64,000 bases of DNA from Thecaphora thlaspeos (Eukaryota; Basidiomycota; Ustilaginomycetes; Urocystidales; Glomosporiaceae), in the NCBI GenBank assembly GCA_900291925.1, contig UWYS01000021.1, positions 186,001 through 250,000 of the forward strand. The letters run 5' to 3'. Positions 55,576 through 64,000 of this stretch are shown piece by piece. The notes under the pieces are model-generated. The model was not told where the DNA came from, searched no databases, and saw nothing but the letters and a program-made list of their open reading frames with translations. Each line of letters opens with the position of its first letter. Positions within the stretch are counted from its first letter, which is position 1. The position numbers and the translations under genes are program-made.

Positions 55576-56270
55576 TACTGTATGGAGACGTCGAACCGCG
55601 TATCCCGCATCGTCAGCATCATGATGACGGCCAGACCGTATTCTGCGCTCGAAGCTGCGCAGGCCGCCCAGCCCCAACTCGAAACTGGTCGGCAAGCCGA
55701 TCTCAGCCCGCCGCGCACCACAGCCGCCGCCGCCAACGGCGCCTCTACTGCAACACCCCTTGCACGCGCATCCAACCCCTCGCATACATGTTGCTCTCTC
55801 TCTCTCTCCCTCTCTCTCTCCCTCTCTCTCTCTCTCTCTCCCCCTCTCTCTCTCTCTCTCCCTCTCTCCCTCTCTCGTACCGCATCCGTGCGCCGTCCTC
55901 GATCTATCCCATCCGCAGCCCTACGCCCTCTTCACACCACACCATGTCGTGCGTATCTCGCCGCTCTCGCCGGCTTCTCTCGTAGATTCCGCGTTTCTCC
56001 CGCCCGTTCTGTTCCATTCCGTGCCGACCCGCTCTCGCTTTCCGAACAGCCAATCCCTTACGCTTCCATGCCTCTATCCTCCCCAACCCATGCTCTGCTG
56101 CTGGCTGCGACACTCTGCAAGCCCAGATGATAACCGATGTATCACCGCGTCTTTCCACCGTGCCTTGTGTCTCTTTCCGAATGTGGTGTAATACAATCGA
56201 ACCGTCGCCCTTGACATTGCTCGACTGCCATCTGAACTCGACTAGGCGCTACGACTCGACCAGCGGGAAG
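55576..56270. other. Convergent intergenic region with (CT)n tract
   Basis: 695 bp between the stops of the FHA gene (+) and BRO1 (-). The centre is a long interrupted CT/CCT tract at 55793-55876. Open frames through it are repeat artefacts. Confidence 0.65.
55793..55876. repeat. (CT)n / polypyrimidine tract
   Basis: 84 bp of almost pure CT with occasional extra C, in the convergent 3' region. Confidence 0.95.
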
Positions 56271-59200
56271 CTAGTACGCAGGCCTGTAGCCTCCATACCC
56301 ACCATGCTGTTGGTACGGAGCGTGTCCCTGTGTTTGTTGCTGTTGCTGCTGCTGCTGCTGCTGCTGAGTAGGTGGGGGAGGCTGGTTATAGTACCCTCCA
56401 TACTGTCCCTGTCCCAGTGCCTGATCACCTTGTTGCGGAGTGTAGACAGTCTGTCCCGATGCACCTCCAACGACATGTTCATACTGTTCCTGCTGTATAG
56501 ACAGAGGGGACGTATAACTCTGTCCGTAATGTTGCTGTTGTGGCGGAAGAGGATAGCCAGTTGATTGCGAGACAGACGGTGGAGGTGGTGGTGAAAACGT
56601 AGATGAATGTTGAAACTGCGAAGGTGGTGCTGGAAGATTACCAGTAGAATGGTAGGTTGTTGATGTAGGTGCAGAGGGAGGTGGGGGTGGTGGTTTGGCG
56701 TATGGCATTGTGTGCGAGGGTTGGTAGTGATGCTCGTATGTAGTCGAGGGGGGTGGGTAGGGTTGTGCTGCTTGAGATGGAGCAGGAGGTGGTGGTGACG
56801 CGTAGCTCTGTCGTGAAGGAGGTAGGGGTGGAGAGGCGTAGCTCTGTTGTGAAGGATGAGGAGGCGGAGAGGCGTAGCTCTGCGCTTGGGCAGAGGGAGG
56901 GTAGCTTCCCTGTCGATAGGGCTGTTGCTGCTGCGGCGGCGGTTGATACGCCGTCGAAGGAGTAGGTGCTTGGGAGGATCCAAGACCCATCCCTGCAAAT
57001 GAACCCTGCAGACTCTCTACACCACCACTCGGCCTCCCCGACGTGACCGGCGAAGCACCGCCGCCGCCGCCGTGTCCTCGTAGCTTGTCGTCCCACTCCA
57101 ACTCTCCGTTCAGCTTTTCGCGCTCCCTCTTCCGCTCGGCGACGTACGCGTTGACGTTACGCCTCAACGCATCCGTAATCTCCCCCAGATCGGTATAGAA
57201 TTGCAGGCCCCTCGCGACCGCTGCTCGCACCTCTGCATGTCCCTCCTTCGCCCTCTTCAGCCTGGCGACCAACCCGTTCCTCGCCCGCTCCTTCTCGTCC
57301 CACGTCTTGGTTGCCTTCCTCGCGGCGGGCAACGTCGTGAGATCCTTGTACCCCTGCGTCACCTCGGCCAGCACCACCTGCTGGTGATGCAACGAGACGG
57401 CGATGCGGGTCTGGTACACCTTGAACTTTTCCAGCTCCTGGGCAAAGATGGCCGGCTCGACGTTTTGCGACCGGCGGTTGAGGACGAGCAGCTGTGAGAT
57501 GTCGTCCGTCTGGATCTTTTCCTTGAGGCTGGCCAGAACCTCGCCGCGGTCCTTCTGCATCTTGTGCAGCATGACCAGCCCTTCGTCGATCTGACGCAGC
57601 TTGGCCTGCACCTGGCGGATGGCGTCGTCGTCAGCCCTTTCCTCCTCTTCGCCGACGTCGAGCAGGCTGCTCTGTTGCTGCGGTACTGCTGCGCTGCCGT
57701 ATAGGCCGGAAGAGGACCCGCTGATGGCAGCCGCGAAGGCAGCCTCGAGCGCCTCACGCCCGCCGACGAGGAGGGAGATGTCGCCGCGGATCGACTCCCA
57801 CAGCTCCTGAATGCGCTGGTCGTTGGCCGTGGCCTGCTGCAGCGCCTCACGGTTCTCCTTGAGGCTGGCGCGCATCTCTCTGGTATGTAGGCCGGCCGGG
57901 TCCTGTGTCCAGCGGTGGCCGTACCTGACGCGCTGCTTTTCGCACTCGCGATTCTCGTCGTCGAGCGCGGCGGTCGCGCTCTCGATTGACGACGACGCCT
58001 GGCTGCGCAGCCTAGCGATTCGATCGAGGGCGGAGGCGACGCCGTCAGTGCCCGTGCCGAGGCCATCAGCGCCGCGACTCCCGCCGCCCTGTGCCTCCTC
58101 GTCCGACCATCGCATCACCTCGACGCCCGGGTCCGCCAGGGCGTCGAGCGCTCCGTCGCCGGGACCTTTGCCGACGCTGCGGTACTTCTTCAGGCTGCCC
58201 GGTAGACCCATGTACTCGAGCGCCGCCTGGAGCTCGCCATTTGCGACGTCGTGCCGCTCGCTTTCCGCCCTGGCGATCTTGGCCTTTTCCTCCGAGTACA
58301 TGCTAGCGCTCTCGTGAACGCCGAGCGGGATCAGGCGCTGGAAGAGGTCCGGGCCGATCACGCGTTGCACTTCGGGTGCGGCGAAGATGTCCTGGATCGA
58401 GATCGGCGTCGCCGCCACTAGCTTGTCGACCGGGGCCAGCGTCGATTCGGAGGGGAGGATGTCGTGGTAGATGAGGTCGTTGTCCTTGACTGCGGCGTCT
58501 TTGCGCTCGGTGCAGATGGCGAGGTGGTTAGTTACCAGCGCCGACAGGGCTGTCGCAGCGTCGCTGGGAAGCGAAGGGCGCGACGCCGAGATGCTGGCCG
58601 GAGCAGAGGTGTTGAAGACGAGCGCAAGCTTCTGCGCCTCCTTGGCGTGCGACTCGGCCACTGTCAGGCGGACCAGCCCATGGCCGTGGTTGCCCGACGC
58701 AGCGTCGGCGAGCGCCCGGTGGTACTGGGTCAGCGACGAAAAGTATTTGGCCTTGGCCTAGCGGTGGCGCGGGAAGGCGAGGCGGGAAGGAAGACAAGAA
58801 GACAAGGTAAGGACAGTATGAATGCTTTCAGCGGTTGCGCTTTATGACATCTGTCCCGATGACTGCCGCCTGCAGGACAAGGGATGGACCTACTTGTATG
58901 AGATGCGACCACGACCGTTCGAAGTAGCCCTTGCCGACAAAGTCCTTGGACTCTTCGACCAGCAGGGCATAGGCGGCCGAGGTGTAGCTGGCCAGCTTGG
59001 CGACGAGGCCGCTGCTCTTCTTCTCCTCGATCGACTTCTCCAGGAAGACCTCGGACGCCTGCGCCAACATAAGGCCGACGAGCGCCTTGACGATATCTTT
59101 GCTCATGTCGGTGCTGGGCGCGTGGAGGAAGTTTTCGTTGATGTAGCTCAACATCCCCGCCGCTTGCCTGAGCGCCGCATAGGCACGCTTGAGGCCGTCC

Positions 59201-59604
59201 GGGTTGTCTGCGAGGCGCGGCTGGGATGAGGCGAGCGACGAGAGGGTAGCTGCGATGTTGAAGATGATGCTGGCCTTTTCGTAGGCGAGGCTCGACTGGG
59301 AAATGGACTTGTGTGTGAAGGCGTCCTTCCAGGGGAAGGGGACGCGCAGCTCTGGAAAACGGAGCTCGAGCATCTCGAGCATGTGGAACCACTTGTACAG
59401 GAGGTCACGCGCCGTCGAGTCGCTGCCAGCGCCACGCACCGCATCCTGCCTGGCTCGGTTGAGCTGCGACGTCTGCTCGGCGTAGCCGGATGGCTCTTCG
59501 CCGTAGCTGTTGACGATGAGCGCCTTGACGGCGCTGCCGAGATCCACCTCCTCGGTCGTCTTCAGCGGGAGGCTGATTAGCGGCGCCTGGCTGCTGTCCG
59601 ACAT
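56271..59604 (-). CDS. BRO1: Bro1 (ESCRT-associated, endosomal sorting)
   Basis: Two exons (59604-58894, 58757-56271) with a 136-nt intron (GTAGGT, CGCTAG) encode about 1,065 aa. Bro1 binds Snf7 of ESCRT-III on endosomes and recruits the Doa4 deubiquitinase for multivesicular-body sorting. The BRO1 domain runs from about residue 8 to 400: [53 protein letters not shown] and [20 protein letters not shown]. The central V-shaped domain is helical, to about residue 790. The last 230 residues are a proline/glutamine/tyrosine-rich tail ([20 protein letters not shown]). The start motif resembles Bro1 more than PalA/Rim20. The ATG at 59604 ([15 protein letters not shown]) is well supported; upstream in-frame sequence is leader. 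Confidence 0.92.
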
Positions 59605-60065
59605 GGTGGTGCTGGGTGGTGAAGGCGGTTGTTGGAGCAGAGACAGCGAGAGCGACAGGTGGGGGTGCAGAGTGCAAGGCAGGCGAAGGCCGACGGGGTT
59701 GGACCGTAATCGACAGGGTTGTGTGGAGCAGTCCGCGAATGGCAGCCGGTCGCAGTGCAAAGGAGGGAGGGGGTGATGGTTGGTGTGAGGAAGGGAAGCA
59801 GCGAAGAGCGGTCGCCGTCTTGGCTGACCCTTGCCAACGCGTCGCTGTGGGCCACGTCTGGCCTGGCTCTCCGCCAGCCCGCCAGCAAGCCCTTTCGAGC
59901 GCAAGGACCAGCTGAGCAGGCCACAACAAGGCACGCAAGAGCGCCAGCAACGCCATCTTGATCCCCAGGCCAGCTAGAGTGTCGTGTCTAATCAGATCTT
60001 CACCGTCGAGGTGCTTTGCTACAGAACGAGGAAGCAGCCAGTCGACCGCCATGGTGTGCCCTTCT
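59605..60065. other. Intergenic region, no gene seen
   Basis: 461 bp between the BRO1 start and the nucleoside transporter stop, both on the minus strand. Presumed BRO1 promoter and transporter 3' end. No motif recognised. Confidence 0.55.
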
Positions 60066-62143
60066 TCACTGCGGCACCGTCCAGAAGCTCAGCCCGCTGC
60101 CCGCCGCCAGACCGACGCAGAGCCAAAACGATAGCAGCGCAGCGGCAAGCGGCGCCTCGCTCGACCCTTTGGAGCTCGTCAGCTTGCTCCGCGTCGGTCC
60201 AGAGATCATGATGCACGTGCTCACCAAGCCGTTGCTCAGCCCGAACAGCAGCATCGCTACGAAGAACGGCGCATCGCTCGACTGCATCGGCGATTGCAGT
60301 CCGTTGAGCCCCGCATCCTTGCCCTCCTTGCCGCCGCCGCCCGTCGATATGGGGCCCGTACGCCGGCTACTCGAGACGACGTGGCACGCCAGAAACACCG
60401 GCACAAAGACCACCCTCGCCAGCGACGCACCCACCAGCGCCCGCGTCTTGCGGATCAGCGTCTGCGGCGCCACGCTCGGCAACGTGCGCCCCAGCAGGTC
60501 CGACAGGTTGTACAGCAGAAAGTGAAACGGCACAAACATCTGCGGCGAGGTGAGGTCCAGCGGCGGCGGCGGCAGCCGATGCCCCCCGCCGGTGAGGCTG
60601 CTGCTGCTGGCGGCGTCGATCACCGGCGAGTAGACGCTCTGCACCGCCGACGTCAGGGCGGGAAAGATTGACAGCGTGACGGTAAAGATGAAAGCCACCG
60701 CAAAGCAGTCCCACCCTGCCTTGGACTGCACCGACGCCAACCGCAGCAGCGAGCTCCTCGTTTCGGCGCCGAGGTGCTGAAAGCCGGGCAAGCTCTTGAG
60801 CACCGAGCTGTAGTGCGGATGTGAGACCGACCGCTCCGAGTGGAAGCTCTGGGTCATCATGCCGCCGCCGGCCTCCTCCACGTCCGAGTCGGCGTCGTTG
60901 GCATTGTCGGCGGTGATATCGATCCGGTCGATGCTGGCCACCTGTTTGGCCATCACCTGCGTGTAGAGGTCCGATCGCGCCAGCCACGTGAACGCAGCCA
61001 CGACGACCGCCATGAAGGCGAAAGACATCGCAAAGAAGACGGTCGCTGCCTTGGCGATCTGGTTGGCCTTCTGCTCGGCCGGCGAGAGGCGGCCGATCGT
61101 CGAGGCTGGACCGGTCGGGAGATCGGGCGACTGGGACCAGGCCGAGACGATGCCCACGATGCTAATACCGAGGCCGACGAGGCCCTGCCCCGTCAGCATG
61201 ACGCCCATGAAGCGACCGCCGGCGCCAAAGGCGGTGCTGAGCGCGACCACGGCATTCTGCATGTAGGCCGTCGCGGCCGACAGAACGCAGCCGAGGGCGA
61301 TCGTCAGGTAAAAGTAGGCCCTCGGCGCCATAGGTACGGACACCTTGTCCGAGCCAAGGTGGACCATAGTTGAGGCGGTGAAGCAGAGCACGGCCAGCAT
61401 GATGGCGAGCGACGATGCAAGAATTCTCCGCCGGGGGCTTGACTAAAATGACCCGATATGCCGAACGCAGAGGAAGCCGCAATCTGTCAGCTAGTCAGCA
61501 CCTGGGTGTGCCAAGGAGCGGGCGTAGCTCGAAGCGCCAGGGAAGCAGCTCACCCGTTCGAAACGACCCGTAGCGGTGGCATGGAGGCCAAAGAGGATGC
61601 TGACGACGTTGTAGGAGACGACGATCCAGCTGCTAAAGGTGGTGGCGTACTCTGTCTGTGCGAAAGAAGAGCGGAAGTATTCGGTTGGCGTGATGATGGC
61701 GTTGCTGAGAGGCGAGGCGAGGGACAGAACGGAAGTAAACCGGCAGAGGTGAAGGAGGACGAGGCGGTCAGCGGCCATTGGCGAAGCGAGGAAAGGCAAG
61801 GAGGCAAACAGACTCGAGTAACCTACAAGGGCAGCAGCATCCCTCCCCCGAGCAGGCCAAAGACGGCGAAGACGGTGGCCTTGTGCCGGTGGCCCATTTG
61901 CTGCCAGGCGAGCGAGCCCTCGACACCGTTCTTGATCAGCGGCCGCTCGTACGACAGACCTTGGACACCGTGCCCGTTGCCGTCATCATCACCACTATCC
62001 TCGGCGTCGTCGCGATATGGCCGGGCCGCACCCGCCGCCGCGCCCGCCGACAGGTGCTGCCCGTCGCCATACTGTACGGTCGGGCTGCCCGGGAGCGCGG
62101 CATACCCTTTCGAGGAGGCGATGGACTTGCTCAGGCGGACCAT
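60066..62143 (-). CDS. Equilibrative nucleoside transporter (SLC29 family)
   Basis: Three exons (62143-61827, 61704-61554, 61442-60066) with introns of 122 nt (GTAGGT, CTCTCAG) and 111 nt (GTGAGC, TTTTAG) encode about 614 aa, all junction phases agreeing. The family moves nucleosides or nucleobases across membranes by facilitated diffusion. The N-terminal cytoplasmic tail is about 90 residues. The first membrane segment carries VFAVFGLLGGGMLLPFNAII across the first splice, followed by TPTEYFRSSF. Later signatures include MQNAVVALSTAFGAGGRFMG with VMLTGQGLVGLGISIV, FTVTLSIFPALTS, FLLYNLSDLLGRTL and MLLFGLSNGLVSTCIM. About eleven membrane helices are expected. A long Asp-rich loop after helix six (ADNANDADSDVEEAGGG) is normal. 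Plasma membrane or vacuole location cannot be told. Start 62143 (MVRLSKSIASSKGYAALPG) is the only in-frame ATG near the 5' end. Confidence 0.92.
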
Positions 62144-62943
62144 ATCGGCCAGCGACAGCGCTTCCGAGCGCGGCTTCGGCTTCGGCGTCGGCGTCGGGCG
62201 GCCTGAGATGGCGGGAGAAGGCGGGGCGTCACTGCAGAGCCGACCTATCTGGATAGCAATGTGAGGCTGAGTCTGAGCGCAAGGCCACCTGTCTATAGCG
62301 ATTGGCGTGGTGAAGGTGTTACTGGGCGGCAATGCTGGTGGTGGCGGAAGGAGTCAAGGCCTTTGATCGGGAAAAGGCAGAGGGGCCGCTGGAGTGAAAG
62401 CTTGACATGCCTGCGCCGCTGCGCATCCATCAGTCGGCCGTGTGGAGGCGACGTTGGACACGATCAAAGTCAGGGGTCCCTTCTCCCGCGGCGCATTCCG
62501 GTCGGGCGGTCTGCGTCGAGCGCCAGAGCCAGCGCCAGAGCCAGCGCCAGAGCCAAGTTGACTCAGCACTTAGTCATCATGTAGAGCATCTCAGCTTGAT
62601 CTGGCTGGTTCAGAGAAGGCGGTGTGGCCGACGGAGCCGGGCGACCCGACTCTCGGCCCTTTTCCGTGGCGTTTTTTTCCCAGCGCCGCCGTCTGCCCGC
62701 GCTCAACCTTGGTGTAGGCGAGGACGCGCTGACGCAGCAGCTGGGGCAGCGCTGTGGGCCAGCGAGCGTAGTCGGGTCGAGCGATCTGGCCGCTCGTCCT
62801 GGCTCGACGCCCGCCCACACACCTTCCTACCTCACCTCCATACCCTTCTCGGCCTTCCCATATTCACCCTCTCACAAGCACCGTGACGCGCTCTTCCCCT
62901 CTCCCCTTTTCCTCTTTCCATTCGTTTCAACCGGCGACGGGGC
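62144..62943. promoter_or_regulatory. Divergent region between nucleoside transporter and TPP2
   Basis: 800 bp between the two start codons. It contains a short array of the CGCCAGAGCCAG unit at 62518-62555 and a C/T-rich leader (62820-62930) just before TPP2. The upstream frame on the minus strand (to 62332) lacks an ATG. Confidence 0.55.
62518..62555. repeat. 12-bp tandem repeat (CGCCAGAGCCAG)
   Basis: About three copies. The same GCCAGA hexamer builds the array at 1047-1172 near the other end of the window. Confidence 0.85.
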
Positions 62944-64000
62944 ATGCCCATCGTGAGTAGTCGCCGTCTGCTTGCTCGTTCTACCATTGGGCTGGTCGCA
63001 CCTACCCATACCAGACCTCGCTTCGCTTCGCCTTGTCGGTGTGACGATGGTGACGCCTGTTATTGACTTGCTCAACGTTCCGTCATCCCCCTCCATTCCT
63101 CTTTGCAGCCTCTTGGCTCTGCCTTGGTTCGACCTCTTGCGGCTCGACCTTGCCTCTTACACGCCCGTCGCTTCGGCACCTCGTTGGCCTGGCGCTCGCT
63201 CTTGCCCGCTCCCACCGCCATCACTGCCACTGCTCCCGCGCACTCCCCCACCAACGCACCTACAACTACCGGCTCGTGCAGCAGTACCCGCTACCTTAGC
63301 ACCACCCCGGCCCCGCGCGGCCCGGTCTTGCGTTCCACCGCCCCTGCCCGCTCACTCGTCCTGCCGGACCTCGCCAAGATGCCCGGCGTCGATCCTATCA
63401 CCACCGAGCCCTTTCCGCTCGGCGGCCTGCTCCCCAAGGAGACGACAGAGGCGCTCGCCTTCCTACGCAAGTACCCCGACTACAATGGCCGCAAGGTCCG
63501 CGTCGCCATCCTTGACACCGGCGTCGACCCGGCCGCCGTCGGCCTCGACGTCAAGGGCAAGGTCGTCGACGTGATCGACTGCTCCGGCTCCGGTGACATG
63601 CCCCTCCGATCCGTCAAGCCAGAACCGACGGCCGCTGCCTCGCCTTCGTCCTCGCCCTCCTCCTCGACGATCGACCTCAAGTCGCCCTTCACCGGCCGCA
63701 CAATCAAGGTCTCGTCCAAGTGGTCCAACCCCTCGGGCGAGTGGAAGGTAGGCTTCAAACCCGCCTACGACCTCTGGCCGGGAGAGCTCGTCTCGCGACG
63801 CTCCGCAGAGCGCAAGAAGGCCTTTGACGTCTCCCACCAGGCGCTCCTCTGCCAGGCGCAAAACGAGCTCTACGCCTTCGAGAACGCTTCAAAGCCTCAA
63901 GCTCCGGCCGCCGCCGACAAGGACAAGGGCGCCGAGACGGACAAGGACGCCGGCAAGGACGAGGAGAACCGCAGGCTGCAGAAGGACGAGCTCAAGGCCA
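62944..64000 (+). CDS. TPP2: Tripeptidyl peptidase II, N-terminal part (runs off right edge)
   Basis: This subtilisin-family exopeptidase removes tripeptides downstream of the proteasome. Exon 1 carries only ATG CCC ATC (62944-62952). A 156-nt intron (GTGAGT, TTTGCAG) follows, and exon 2 starts at 63109 in phase and is open to the window end. The first catalytic residue is seen in VRVAILDTGVDPAAVGLDVK (Asp of the triad); the His and Ser lie outside. KWSNPSGEWKVGFKPAYDLW and QNELYAFENA fit TPP II. The residues before Met91 (MPGVDPITTEPFPLGG, ATG at 63379) are rich in Arg, Ala, Leu and Ser with almost no acidic residue (LVRPLAARPCLLHARRFGTS). They look like a mitochondrial presequence. Met91 would be the start of an ordinary cytosolic form. 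A Lys/Asp/Glu-rich loop lies at the right edge. Confidence 0.88.

Noticed and set aside
55582..56191. Plus-strand frames after the FHA gene with long Leu-Ser runs
   Set aside because: They are translations of the CT tract at 55793-55876.

Overview
The window is nuclear DNA of a filamentous or dimorphic fungus, most likely a basidiomycete and, by inference, of the Ustilaginomycotina type. The sequence is GC-rich. Protein genes lie on both strands and are split by short GT-AG introns (about 77-167 nt). The set is purely eukaryotic: poly(A) polymerase, Ski3, signal peptidase, Bro1, mitochondrial carrier, Zn2Cys6 and bZIP regulators, and a signalling mucin. There is no operon logic. Genes are mostly arranged as divergent or convergent pairs. 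All identities are from reading protein motifs by eye; no database search was run.

Layout. 1-741 (-) is the 5' part of an unrecognised gene leaving the left edge. 742-2145 holds tandem repeats and a doubtful small spliced gene. 2146-3302 (-) is a ZNF511-like C2H2 protein. 4112-7384 (-) is an Msb2-type signalling mucin. 7385-13484 is a 6 kb stretch without a recognisable gene, full of simple repeats and with several palindromic or direct repeats. 13485-22825 (+) is one giant three-exon gene (about 3,030 aa) with a PH domain. 23054-23824 (-) is SEC11. 24230-25412 (+) is a protein with a SUMO-like C-terminus. 25748-27933 (-) is a bZIP regulator, facing across 2.2 kb a Zn2Cys6 regulator (30142-32981, +) whose reading frame is broken. 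34234-36362 (-) is poly(A) polymerase. 37281-38473 (-) is a mitochondrial phosphate carrier. 39499-42831 (+) is a second, intact Zn2Cys6 regulator. 43076-44124 (-) is MET8 and 44589-49358 (+) is SKI3. 49479-51425 (-) is a decayed multidomain acyl-CoA carboxylase. 52743-55575 (+) is an FHA protein with a C-terminal hydrophobic segment. 56271-59604 (-) is BRO1, 60066-62143 (-) an equilibrative nucleoside transporter, and 62944->64000 (+) tripeptidyl peptidase II, running off the right edge.

Functionally the genes are a mixed housekeeping and regulatory set: mRNA 3' processing and 3'-5' decay (PAP, Ski3), ER signal cleavage (Sec11), endosomal sorting (Bro1), siroheme synthesis (Met8), mitochondrial phosphate import, nucleoside transport and cytosolic peptide turnover (TPP2). 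Surface signalling (Msb2) and four DNA-binding or zinc-finger proteins complete it. The most unusual items are the carboxylase relic, the frame-broken Zn2Cys6 gene, the TPP2 gene whose nine-nucleotide first coding exon adds a presequence-like N-terminus, and the missing start codon of the giant PH gene. I found no tRNA, rRNA, CRISPR array or intact transposon.
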